Source: Thalassiosira profunda (Eukaryota > Bacillariophyta > Thalassiosirophyceae > Thalassiosirales > Thalassiosiraceae). Taken from it: a DNA stretch of 24,147 bases. The position numbers and the translations under genes were made by a program. The notes below the pieces were generated by a model. The model had not been told where the DNA came from. It was given only the letters and a program-made list of their open reading frames with translations, and searched no databases. The stretch spans positions 1 to 24,147 of the forward strand of contig JALLAP010000261.1 of the NCBI GenBank assembly GCA_036939355.1. The letters run 5' to 3'. Below, in pieces: positions 9,164-17,938 of the stretch; the stretch's first letter is position 1, and the number at the start of each line of letters is the position of its first letter.

Positions 9164-10081
9164 ATGTCCACCGCCGCCTCCAGCAAGCGCATCTCCGTCA
9201 CGGTCTGTGAGTTTTGTTACCTCCGCCCTCTTTTTCTGGTGGTACAATATGTTCCCTGATGTCTGATAATGATGTGCACATCTCATGCTCTTTTAGTCAG
9301 CGATCTCGCCTGACCGTGGTGTTACGTCGGTCAGAAGAAGCTCAATGCGGCCGTCGCCTCGTTCGAGGCCGAGGGGTCTGCTCCCGTCGATGTGGAGTGG
9401 AAGGTGCGTAAATCGAAATTGTGATAATTGCAACATTGCAAATACAAGCTGACAATTGCAATTCGCCCTACTGTATCTGATTTTGCTTTTGCACAATGCA
9501 CCATGCACCAAATACAGCCCTACATGATCGACCCCGGCACAAAGACCGACGGGGAAGAATTTGAGGCCTACAACGTCCGCCGCTGGGGTGGGTCCGGGTG
9601 GACGCACAGCCTGAAGCGCAGCGGACGGAAGGTCGGCGCTAATTTTGACAACTGGGTGACCTGGCCCAATACTTTGAAGGCGCATCAAATGATAGCATAC
9701 GTGACCGACCCCAATCGAGCGGCGGATAACAAACCCTCGACGGCGGAATGCAATGCGGCCATCTTTGATGCCATGTACGAATGCGGGGAGAATGTGTCTC
9801 TCGCGGACACTCTGGTCAAGATTGCCCGGGAGCGGCTGGGAGTTACGGAGGACGAGGCAACGAAACTGCGATCCCACTTGCAAAGCAACGCGGGCGCCAA
9901 GGAGGTCCTGAAGGAAATTCAGACGGGACGGAGGCGCTACAACATCGGGGGCGTCCCATATTTCATCGTCGGGGCGGAGCAGGGTGGCAGCAAAGTGGGG
10001 AGGCCGTACGGATTCTCAGGGGCGCAGGACGCTAGCACGTTCGTGGAGATTTTCGAGGAGCTTTCAGAAAAGTTGGCGTAG
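9164..10081 (+). CDS. DsbA/FrnE-family thiol oxidoreductase, candidate selenoprotein (Sec-Pro-Trp-Cys)
   Basis: Three exons: 9164-9206, 9297-9403 and 9518-10081, with introns GTGAGT...TTTTAG and GTGCGT...TACAG; 237 residues if TGA is read through. Splicing gives ISVTVFSDLA-TGA-PWCYVGQKKL, an exact match to the start of the DsbA-like thioredoxin fold (family consensus SD-x-x-CPWCYIG), with TGA (9311-9313, residue 20) in place of the nucleophilic Cys; resolving Cys23 is intact. Downstream are VEWKPYMIDPG, a helical insert, the cis-Pro loop GGVPYFIVG and the SGAQD motif near the C terminus, as in FrnE/hydroxychromene-carboxylate-isomerase-like proteins. There is no signal peptide, so it is probably cytosolic. 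A SECIS-like hairpin begins 74 bases after the stop. The frame is otherwise undamaged, which argues against a pseudogene. The alternative is a TGC-to-TGA sequencing error or mutation. Confidence 0.85.
9311..9313 (+). other. In-frame TGA, proposed selenocysteine codon
   Basis: It is the only in-frame stop in the spliced 237-codon frame. It falls at the first position of the C-P-W-C redox motif, where selenocysteine would be chemically favoured. A single C-to-A difference from TGC would also explain it, so the SECIS-like element downstream is the decisive support. Confidence 0.75.
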
Positions 10082-10713
10082 GACGAGAACAATCGGAGCG
10101 AAGCGGGATCAGGGATCCAACAAAGAAGTGCAACGTGCCATCCTGGATTGCGTGAATGATCGAACAGTGGGCACTGGATTCGTCGCCCACTGTTCGTGAG
10201 AATCGCATGTGCTTGACATTCGCATGCATTATTATTTGTTGGACCTCAAGTTGTCTCCGGCTGCCTCTTCCTTCCACGGCGTAAAAACTGTATTTTCTAC
10301 TGTATTGTGTTACCGATGGCAACGCGTTTATTGTAATTGTACCCTCTATTTGTTGCAAGTCACGTGTCTCTCACATGCACCATCTTTACCTACACTTCCC
10401 AATCTGTCCGTGCTTTGGCAGCGGCAAGTTCGAGTCGGTCTTCTGCTCTCGCATTCCTTTGCAATCTCGTTGGGGCCGACCTTTCACGAAGGGGCTGTAT
10501 CAATGGACCGAGGTTAGGGGCGGCTGGACATTTTCGGAATGCGGCACTCCCCGGAACTCCCCGAAAAAATCGGGGCTGTGCTGCTGTGGTGAGTGAGTGG
10601 TGATTTTGATGTCAACTCAAGCACCCGCACGCAGAAGCGCCAGGGACAGCGCGAGACCACATTAATGGAGCACGCCATTGACCTCGCAATTGCAACTCAA
10701 AACACTCGCGACG
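10082..10713. other. 3' UTR of the selenoprotein gene and upstream region of the membrane-protein gene
   Basis: Apart from the SECIS-like hairpin there is no supported gene. A 73-codon Cys-rich frame at 10375-10596 resembles no family. A small GC hairpin, CCCCGAAAAAATCGGGG, lies near 10559-10575. A TTGCAA palindrome lies about 25 bases before the next ATG, perhaps in its leader. Confidence 0.45.
10150..10206 (+). promoter_or_regulatory. Candidate SECIS element in the 3' UTR
   Basis: ATGA (10156-10159) is followed after one T by CGAACAGTGGGC (10161-10172). A 12-base loop and the perfect complement GCCCACTGTTCG (10185-10196) come next, then TGA (10197-10199). This is the order of a eukaryotic SECIS: AUGA/GA non-Watson-Crick quartet at the base of a roughly 12-bp helix II. 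A weak helix I could form from TGCG before and CGCA after. The apical loop ACTGGATTCGTC lacks the usual AA or CC, so it is a variant or helix II pairs differently in part. Confidence 0.72.
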
Positions 10714-12650
10714 ATGAGGCCCTTCGTCCTCGCCCTCGTGGCCGCCGTGGCGGCCCTGCTCCCCTCCACGCACGCCTACGTCTGCGAGATCCCCACCAGC
10801 GGCTGCTCCAACGGCATGTTCAACCAGGCCAAGTGCGAGTGCGAGTGCTTGCCCCCCTTCTGCCCCGACCACAATGGGGATTGTACAATCGCCAGCAACA
10901 ACTGCGGGGGCAACCCGTGGACGGACTGTGAGCGGGGAAGGAACTGCCCCTGGTGGGCAAATCCGCTCAAGGCCGAGAGCTGCACGACCGGCCCGGTGGT
11001 GCGCTCTGCCGTTGTGTGCACGTGATGTGTTCATTTTGTTGCAATCAGCGTCCAACTCACCAATATCATATGCTACTACTCCATTCAATGCAGGTGCCCC
11101 CCGGACTGTGGAACATATTCAACACCAAGACCGTCTGCTGCAACACCAACTTCGCCTACTCGGACGTGTGCGACGCCCCTCCCGTCACCGCCCAACCGAC
11201 CAAGCATCCCACCATGGCCGCCGTCGAGGACGACGAGTACGAGATTGTCCCGATCAAGTTCGAAGTGGCCGGATTGCCCGACGAGGTCAACAGGCGCGAA
11301 CTCAAGGAGGAGATGATGACGGTCATGAAGCGCATTCTGCTGCGGCTGGCCGGTAGGGTGCCGGGGTTGAAGATAAGCCGAGTGGAGGAGAAGGCCGTGC
11401 TGGACAAAAACTTGCTCAGGAGGCTGCGGAAGCTGGAGAAGACTGTGACTCTGTATTACAACGTATACGTCGTTCGATCCGATGAGAAGAGGTTCGGCCC
11501 TCTAATCATTGAGGAGATGAGGGATTCTTACGGCGAGGTCTTGGAGCAGATCCAGTGAGTTGCAGTAGATTGGAGATTTGATCGTTGCGATCTCTCGTTC
11601 TCTCATGTTCTTCTTTGCGTTTCGCCCGCAACTAGACAATTCACGGACACCCAGTTCGTCGGAGGCGGCAACCTCAGCATGAATTGGTGTACAAGCAAGA
11701 ACGGCAAGTTCGAGGATTGCGTCCAGGGGTCTTCCGCGCGTACGCCAGTGGCGGCGCCGTCGTCCGCGACCTTCCAGTCGGACGCAGACTCGGGCATGGC
11801 GGGGTGGGCAGTGTTCCTCCTTGTTCTTTTAATGCTCGTGCTGGCGTGCTGCATTGGCTACGGGGTGTGGTTCGGCTGCTACCGGGAGGGTCGGGACGAC
11901 AAGGCGAAGGAGATAGAGAACGACATTTACTTTGACGACAAGAGCCGCGCGTCCCGTCAGCCCCGGGATGCCCGCTCCAAGAGGAGCAAGTCAAAGTCGC
12001 GCCGCCAGATCGCTTCGACCGCTCACAGCGAGTACGATGATAGGTACGACGATAGGCCCTACGTTATTGAGCCAAAGAGGATCGGGAGAGACCCGTCCAT
12101 CTACATTCCGGGGCAGGAAGACAAGCCGGACCCTGAAGGGTCGGACATCCTCATGATCACCGATGGGGCGAGTAGGAGCAGCCGGAGGTACTACGAGGAC
12201 CCGCCCCTCAAGCCCAAGCGCGAGCCTACAATGTATGTGGATGGAGTGATGTCCGTGGAGGATCCGTCGTTGAGCTCCTCCAAGAAGTACATCGGGGGAG
12301 AACCGGCGCAGGAGCACACGTCGATGGCGGGCGAGAAATCGTACGGCGCCGAACGCATGCGGGCCGAGGGCGGCGAGGACGGATACGGAATGGAGGGCAT
12401 AGACGAGGGAGAGGCTTATGGACACTACGATCTGCCCCCGTACTATTCCAGCGGCCACGGCGATGGACGCGCGGACGGACAGAGCCACGCGAGCTTCCGC
12501 ACAGAGGAGCCCAGCCTGGCGAGCAAACTGTCGGGGAGGAGCAAGCGGAGCGAACGGAGCAAACGGAGCGAGCGTTCGAGGCGATCGAAGAAGAAGCGCA
12601 GCAGTGTCCACCATGAGCATGCCGGAGGCGAATGGCCTGAGGAAGAATGA
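10714..12650 (+). CDS. Type I single-pass membrane protein with Cys-rich ectodomain and charged tail
   Basis: Three exons, about 10714-10998, 11094-11554 and 11636-12650, give 586 residues. ATG 10714 opens a signal peptide (MRPFVLALVAAVAALLPSTHA). The ectodomain (about 22-300) has a Cys-rich first part (CEIPTSGC, CECECLPPFC, NCPWWANP, VCCNTNFAYSDVC). A charged region follows, with a predicted helix-strand pattern (RELKEEMMTVMKRILLRL, VTLYYNVYVVRS) that could be a SEA-like fold, then a final Cys pair (NWCTSKNGKFEDC). One transmembrane helix lies at about 305-331 (WAVFLLVLLMLVLACCIGYG). The 255-residue tail is Ser/Arg/Lys/Glu-rich and ends in SKRSERSKRSERSRRSKKK. The first intron's donor is ambiguous among phase-0 GTG sites at 10996, 10999 and 11014; I prefer 10999. 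I do not recognise the family; an adhesion or receptor role is a guess from architecture. Confidence 0.75.
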
Positions 12651-12824
12651 GGATGCGAGGCAGACCAGTCCTGGTAAAAGGTTTGTCATGTTCATGTGGT
12701 GCGAGTGAAGTGTACAGCTCAGATAAACGTCGATGCGAGAATGGTAAGAGGTAACGGAACGTTGCAACAAGCCTATCACGACGCCGTTGCATGCACTGTT
12801 GCTTTGTAGAGAAATGAGCCGCAT
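12651..12824. other. Convergent 3' spacer
   Basis: About 170 bases between the stop codons of the membrane-protein gene and DRC1. It holds a TTGCAA palindrome near 12760. No gene or defined terminator is seen. Confidence 0.35.
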
Positions 12825-14360
12825 CTACTTGGCGCCGTCGCCGACCGAGATCATCACAGAGGGAGGATATGCGAGCGAGACCTCTTCCGTCAATCTCGAG
12901 TGGAGATCCTCCTCCAGCTTCTCATTCTGCCGCTCCGCCGCCACGGCCTCGTCGCGGAGGCCTTCCCGCCGCTCGAGGACGGCGCGATAGTTCAACATGA
13001 GGGACTCGGCGTTTGTCCACTCAGCGCCCTTGGCCGGGTTGTCGCCCTCTGGTGCCAGTCCCAACTCGTCCGACGCATCCATCTTGCACTCGTTCGTCCG
13101 GTTTGATCGAAGGCAAGATGGGTTTGTCACCTCCGATGTGCAGCTCTGCTCGGCACAGCCGATGGCACCCTCGAAGATAAATTCCTGCGACCGCCGCAGC
13201 TCGCCCTGCAGCTGCTGCAGGTCGTCCCGATGCATACCCCGCACGGCCCGGTACTTCTCGTCGTCCGTCGCCCGGAACCGCTCGAACTTGTCCCGCAGCC
13301 CGCCCGACTGCGCCTCGATCCGCTCGCAGGCGCCCTCCAGCGCTTCGTTCTGGCGCAATCCCAGCGCCTTGGCGCGCTGCCGCCCCTCCAGCTCGCGGGC
13401 CAGCTCCTCTTTTCCCTTGAGGATGCGCCGCTTCTGCTTGTTGGCCGCGGGCGAGTGTTCCGACAGCTCCGCGAGGACGCGGACGTTGTGCTCGAGCTTG
13501 TCCGTGTCGAAGTCGTGGCGGGCGCGGGTGTCCTCGAGGTCAATTTCGAGGTGGCGCACGCCGTCCTCGAGGCGCCGCTGGAGGGCCTCCCTCTCCTGTT
13601 CGCCCTGGGCCTCGCTCTCCTCGATGCCGCGACGGTGCTCGTCGATGATTTGACGCTGCCGCTCGAGGCCCTCGGCCTCGGCCCGCTCGCGTTGCGCGAG
13701 GAGGGCGCCCAGCTCGTCCCGGTTGGTGTTGAGAATGTAGTCTCGGTCGGCCGCGAGGGACTCCTCGATGAGCTTGAGCTCCCGCTCGAACGCCTCCTTC
13801 AATTTGGCGTGCTCCTCGGCGATGGTTTGCTGCATCGCTTCAACCTCGAGGCGGTTCCGCTTCAAGGCGGTGACGTACTGGTGGTCCTTCTCGCGGAGCT
13901 CGGATCCCAATTCCTGGCCGATGCGCTGCAACTTTTCCAAGGCCGTCTCGCAGACGCTTTGCTGGTTATCGAGCAGCTTTACCAGATTTTGGACGTTCGT
14001 CGCCTCCTGGCATTGCTTCCACCCCGCCGTAACAGTGTCGTCTTGTTGGACATCGTGGACCTGGGCCAGGAGCTCCTCCCTCTTTCGGTCGCTGCACTGC
14101 TCCTCGTCCCGCCTTTGGGCCTCGCGTTGGTCGGTCTTGACGCGTGCTTCGGTCACCAGATCCGTGCTCTGTCTGAGTTTGGCGTCGAGGTGTTTGAAGG
14201 ATGCCGAAACGGTTTCCTCACTCGCCAACGTTGTTTCGTTCGGCGACGATTGTTCGTCGCTCGGAGCGTCGGTGCTGCGACTTCCGGCGATGCGTTCGCG
14301 ACGAAGTTGCTTCCGTCGTGCCTTGGCCTGCGATTCTTCGTCGTTGGCGGTGGGCGGCAT
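12825..14360 (-). CDS. DRC1: Dynein regulatory complex protein 1-like (nexin-DRC, axoneme)
   Basis: Single exon, 511 residues, almost wholly coiled coil from about 50 to 410. The pattern matches DRC1/CCDC164: a WKQCQ-containing segment, then LREKDHQYVTALKR (family: ELKEKDDQYVKDLK-like), repeated Glu/Arg helices, DFDTDKLEHNVRVLAEL, and KQKRRILKGKEELARELE. The C-terminal block has the Trp-Asn-Tyr-x-Leu-Glu pattern (EWTNAESLMLNYRAVLERR...QNEKLEEDLHSRL). The protein anchors the nexin-dynein regulatory complex to the outer doublet and is needed for regulated flagellar beating, so the organism should make a motile flagellum at some stage. It is shorter than the animal protein. Confusion with the related DRC2/CCDC65 is possible, but the KDxQYV and C-terminal motifs favour DRC1. 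CCTTTACCTTTACCTTTAG lies about 40 bases upstream of the start. Confidence 0.8.
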   Translation of the reverse strand: MPPTANDEESQAKARRKQLRRERIAGSRSTDAPSDEQSSPNETTLASEETVSASFKHLDAKLRQSTDLVTEARVKTDQREAQRRDEEQCSDRKREELLAQVHDVQQDDTVTAGWKQCQEATNVQNLVKLLDNQQSVCETALEKLQRIGQELGSELREKDHQYVTALKRNRLEVEAMQQTIAEEHAKLKEAFERELKLIEESLAADRDYILNTNRDELGALLAQRERAEAEGLERQRQIIDEHRRGIEESEAQGEQEREALQRRLEDGVRHLEIDLEDTRARHDFDTDKLEHNVRVLAELSEHSPAANKQKRRILKGKEELARELEGRQRAKALGLRQNEALEGACERIEAQSGGLRDKFERFRATDDEKYRAVRGMHRDDLQQLQGELRRSQEFIFEGAIGCAEQSCTSEVTNPSCLRSNRTNECKMDASDELGLAPEGDNPAKGAEWTNAESLMLNYRAVLERREGLRDEAVAAERQNEKLEEDLHSRLTEEVSLAYPPSVMISVGDGAK

Positions 14361-14646
14361 CTTTGCCGCGCCCTCTCCGGGCTTTCTAGGTTGAGTCGTA
14401 CCCTTTACCTTTACCTTTAGCGCCTCGACAATGAATTGCCGAGGATCCCCACTCCAGAACCCCGGCCGACCGAGGATGTTTCACAATATCGAAATATTCA
14501 GGCGCTTTTCGCGCGTGTGTGCGCGCGCTGGTATTGGAGATTTGGCATATTGATATGACAGGAATGTGCAGAATTATATTCGGTCTCCGGCGGCGCATCC
14601 TGATTCTCCTTCGCCATTTGATGACCGAATCCAAATCGAATCCGGC
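14361..14646. other. DRC1 promoter and 3' end of the SPT-repeat gene
   Basis: About 285 bases between two minus-strand genes. Next to the DRC1 start is a triple ACCTTT repeat (14403-14419). The middle is AT-rich with alternating GTGTGTGCGCGCGC. No gene is seen. Confidence 0.4.
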
Positions 14647-16660
14647 CTACGAGCACGGGTTTGTACAACTGCCGGGGCAGTTGCTGCCACCATCGCAGCA
14701 GCAGGACGTGAAGCCACTTCCAAAGTTGATGTCGTCACAGACAGCGGAGCCACTAAGGCACGTCAATTGGACGGTAGGTGCATCGAAAGTAGCTGCCTTG
14801 CATGCTGCCGTCCCTGCGCAGTACGCAATGATGGTGTTTAGGCTGCTGAACCTCCTATCTTGGCATGCATCTTCAGCTCCGCACTCTAGATTGAGCGTGT
14901 TCTTAGCTGCCATATTGCCTGCCTTACAAGCAGCTTTCGCTGAGCAACAGGCCGTAAGGTCTCCTGGAGGGGGGCCTAAGTTCCCCATATCCTGGCAGGA
15001 GTCTTCGCCGCTACAATCAAAGTAGAAATGGGGGCTGCCCAAACCATCGTTGTCGATGCTTCCCTTATCCGCCGTAGATTTGCAAGAAGCCTTTCCCTTA
15101 CACTTCCACAGAGTGTCTAAACTATTGTTTTCACATATCCCCCCTGCGCAATTGATGCATTCATCGTCCTCCGTACAATCATATGTATTTTGGACGTCGG
15201 TGGGCTGTAGGTTCTGAATTACTGTGCACGCCTGTGGCGTCATTGTGGGAGACTGCAAGAGACGTCATGAGCAATTGAGCGAGAGGTACAAAAGGCTTGC
15301 GAGTACCAGCATCAAACGATTTTGTACTCACCTCGGCAGGATTCCTCGTCGGCGATTCAGTCGGATTCTTCGTCGGAGACTGCGGGCGGGAGATGAGATG
15401 TGCACGTGATGTGAGCGAGATGGAATGAGAGGCTTGCAATCGAATCAGCGTCGAACGAGACCCTGCACTCACTTCAGTGGGGTTCTTGGTCGGCGACTCG
15501 GTCGGGTTCTTTGTCGGCGACTCGGTCGGATTCTTCGTGGGAGACTGCGGGCGGGAGATGAGATGTGCACGTGATGTGAGCGAGATGGAATGAGAGGCTT
15601 GCAATCGAATCAGCGTCGAACGAGACCCTGCACTCACTTCAGTGGGGTTCTTGGTCGGCGACTCGGTCGGGTTCTTTGTCGGCGACTCGGTCGGATTCTT
15701 CGTGGGAGACTGTGGGCGGGAGATGAGATGTGCACGTGATGTGAGCGAGATGCAATGAGGGGCTTGCAACCTATCAGCAAGAACAAGACTCTGCACTCAC
15801 TTCGGTGGGGTTCTTCGTCGGCGACTCGGTCGGGTTCTTCGTGGGAGACTGCAGACAAAACAACGCATGTGAATGAGATGTGAGAAAGAATGGTCAAAGA
15901 TAGATTTTGCAAGTGGTGCGCCCGAGAAGACAATTGTGCTCACCTCCGTGGGGTTCGTCGTTGGCGAGACCGTTGGGCTCGCCGTGCCACCGCAAAATCC
16001 TGATTTGGATGGATCGCATACAAGGCCTGGGCAGCAAGGCTTCTTCGTAGTCCCGCCACAATCCGGTGACTTCTGGCCGGTGATGGCGCAAACCTCCTCC
16101 TGGAGGTGCCGCCGAGACTGCTTCTTTTTGCGAGCGCCCTTCAGGACGGGGGCGAGGGGCTGGCGGCTGCTGTCTTCATCGGCGTGAGTGTCGGCGCCGA
16201 CGCCATTGCGGTGGCGGCGATCGCCTGGGATGTCGGGACGACTGACGTCGTCACCGCCGCGAGCGGCACGCGCGCTGCGGGGATTCACCGAACCGCGCGC
16301 GCCGTACCCGCCGCGGAGGACGCCCTCTTGCCCCGGCGCGGCCGGCCCTTCGGCCCCAGCGCCGCCGATGGCGCTGCCGTCGGCGCGTCGACCCTCGCTG
16401 CTGCCGGGGACGTCAGCGTCCTGCTCCTCGCGCGCGCCCTCGGCGGCGCCTGCCGACAGGAGCCCGGCCCCACCGGATGCACCGACAGGGGGCTCGCCGC
16501 CGAGGTCGGCGCGGAGGCCGCCCCCGGCGACAGGAGCGATGTCCAGCAGCCGGCGATGCGCCCGGGGCGCCGTCTTGGCCGCGCGGAGGCCGCCCGCGGG
16601 GTGATCGGCGGACGCGGCCGCGCAGAGCGCCGCGGCGAGGACGAGGGAGCGGAGGTGCAT
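14647..16660 (-). CDS. Secreted Cys-rich protein with duplicated SPTKNPTE linker exons
   Basis: Six exons, all phase 0: 16660-15944, 15848-15801, 15709-15638, 15544-15473, 15379-15332 and 15252-14647; introns are 79-95 bp. The product is 520 residues. Exon 1 has a signal peptide (MHLRSLVLAAALCAAASA), an Ala/Gly/Arg-rich stretch likely to be a propeptide or disordered, and a six-Cys knottin-like module (VCAITGQ, DCGG, PCCPGLVCD, GFCGG) leading into SPTVSPTTNPTE. Exons 2-5 encode only SPTKNPTE units (2, 3, 3 and 2 copies). Exon 6 begins SPTMTPQ and holds about five repeats of C-x-G/A-x-x-A/S-C spaced about 20-25 residues, perhaps a disulfide-rich solenoid, ending CCCDGGSNCPGSCTNPC. Such Pro/Thr linkers are common in heterokont extracellular and wall proteins and probably carry O-glycans. 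Family not named. Confidence 0.78.
15380..15709 (-). repeat. Two identical 165-bp tandem repeats, each one exon plus one intron
   Basis: 15380-15544 and 15545-15709 appear identical base for base, each made of a 72-bp exon (three SPTKNPTE) and a 93-bp intron. A third, diverged unit at 15710-15848 has a 48-bp exon and 91-bp intron sharing GTGCACATCTCATCTCCCGC. Identity extending into the intron means the duplication is very recent or the copies are homogenised by gene conversion. Confidence 0.88.
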
Positions 16661-16701
16661 GGCTTGGGGCTCCCTCTTCGAACGACGGTGGCGACGGAGG
16701 G

Positions 16702-16740
16702 TTGCAACTTGCAACTTGCAACGCCGTCAGGGTTGCAATT
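16702..16740. promoter_or_regulatory. Cluster of four TTGCAA palindromes upstream of the SPT-repeat gene
   Basis: The plus strand reads GGTTGCAACTTGCAACTTGC onward, three copies at 7-bp spacing and a fourth about 16 bp later. They lie 45-80 bases upstream of the ATG at 16660, in the presumed promoter or leader. The tight spacing of a palindrome suggests a dimeric protein-binding site or a small tandem expansion; no factor can be named. Confidence 0.4.
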
Positions 16741-16894
16741 GGCTGCTTCGGAAGATTTGTGGGTGCAGGTGCATGCAGCACCGCTGCCGTTGTCGCCGCA
16801 TCGCTCCGCCGTGTCGCCGCCGGCACTTGATTGAGGGGCACACCGAAAAATCGTTGCACCATCTCCGCGGCCGCTCAAACAGCCGGACTTGAGA

Positions 16895-17426
16895 ATTAAC
16901 CTTTTTCCGGTGACAGACAGACGGGTTTTTGCGGGGCAACGCTCTCGCGCGACCAAATTTTGAGGTGCGCCGTCGCGAGAAACACGACGGGACTGCGAAT
17001 CGCAATAATGCAATATCGATGAAGGATAATGCACCAACATTGTTCTAGGCCTAGAATTGCATGTAGAATTGATATCCGATGTCTTTTTGGGTCCTAGATC
17101 GGCGCTCGAGCCGTTATTCCGTGATCGATTTGCACTAGGTTGCTCAGTGCGGCTTTTGCTTGCTTTAGAGGCCTACTGTTTAAACCTCTATCCGGGATGT
17201 TGAAACCATGGATCACATCACAACATATCTCTTTGGTGCATTTGTGACTTGTTTGCAACGTTGGATGGACCCCCCAACCCATTAGAATTGATCATGGGTA
17301 GCTAACAGGCCATCGATGCCAAGCATGTAATTGTATGGATATGTACTAAAAAGTACGTACGTAAAATTAGCGTTGCTCCGCAAAAAGTTCCACCTGGAGG
17401 TCTGTAGTCACCGGAAAAAGGTTAAT
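16895..17426. mobile_element. Inverted-repeat element, probably a degenerate MITE
   Basis: ATTAACCTTTTTCCGGTGAC at 16895-16914 recurs as its exact reverse complement at 17407-17426. Further in, TTTTTGCGGGGCAACGCT (16926-16943) pairs with 17369-17386 with one mismatch. Each arm is about 50-58 bp with a small gap, and the interior of about 425 bp is non-coding. No target-site duplication is found outside the arms, so it is old, rearranged, or bounded differently. Confidence 0.45.
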
Positions 17427-17514
17427 CCCGCCGGGTCCCCAGCTAGCCGCGCGCCTCCAGCCACAGCAAAAAAATAATGAGCCCAAAAAAACCAACGGTC
17501 GTGTGAGTGACAGG

Positions 17515-17938
17515 CAGGGCTTTGCACCCGAGTTGATACCCGACACCCGACACCCGTGATTTTGGGGAATTTCGGGTACGGGTAGCACTCGTTGGTACCC
17601 ACCCGACCCTTCTCAAAATTCGGGTAGATACCCATACCTACTCACCCGTCGACTGCGGGTAAACGGGTGGACGACGGGTGGCAGATTTGGGGGCATTTTG
17701 GGGTTAGCCCCGAAACTTTTCGCCTGCGAGGCCAAAGTACGGTACAATTTCGGTACTTAAGTACCTTATGTACGTAGGAATTAGTACATAGATATACCCA
17801 ATACCCGACACCCGAAACCCGCAGAATTCGTCTCGGGTGTCGGGTATCCACCCGACACCCGACCCGAATGAGAGCACGAAATGGGTGCCACCCGATACCC
17901 ACCCACCCGAGGCATTTTTGGTCGGGTGCAAAGCCCTG
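17515..17938. mobile_element. Non-autonomous hAT-type element (MITE)
   Basis: The 17-bp terminal inverted repeats CAGGGCTTTGCACCCGA (17515-17531 and the reverse complement 17922-17938) are perfect. They are flanked by a perfect 8-bp duplication GTGACAGG (17507-17514 and 17939-17946). An 8-bp duplication with CAGGG-type ends is the hAT superfamily signature. The 424-bp body is full of subterminal (T)ACCCG/CGGGT(A) motifs in both orientations, which in hAT elements typically bind transposase, and encodes nothing. Intact ends and duplication mean insertion is fairly recent. It ends 38 bases before the FKBP start codon. Confidence 0.85.

Noticed and set aside
10161..10196. Perfect 12-bp hairpin as a bacterial-type terminator
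   Set aside because: No T-tract follows and the genome is eukaryotic. The flanking ATGA and TGA fit a SECIS far better.
10375..10596. 73-residue Cys-rich plus-strand frame followed by a GTGAGT
   Set aside because: No family resemblance, no signal peptide and no acceptable partner exon; the next gene starts cleanly at 10714 with its own signal peptide.
13230..14420. 396-residue plus-strand frame, Leu/Val/Ala-rich
   Set aside because: Antisense shadow of DRC1: the codons of Glu/Arg/Gln-rich coiled coil read as hydrophobic residues on the other strand.
15380..15848. CRISPR-like regular repeats
   Set aside because: Repeats are exons and introns of one gene with GT-AG junctions and coding periodicity. 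This is a nuclear eukaryotic context, and the spacers are also identical.
16285..17040. 251-residue minus-strand and 242-residue plus-strand frames upstream of and across the SPT-repeat exon 1
   Set aside because: Arg/Pro/Ala composition from GC-rich sequence. The frame with the signal peptide and Cys module is the one that splices correctly.
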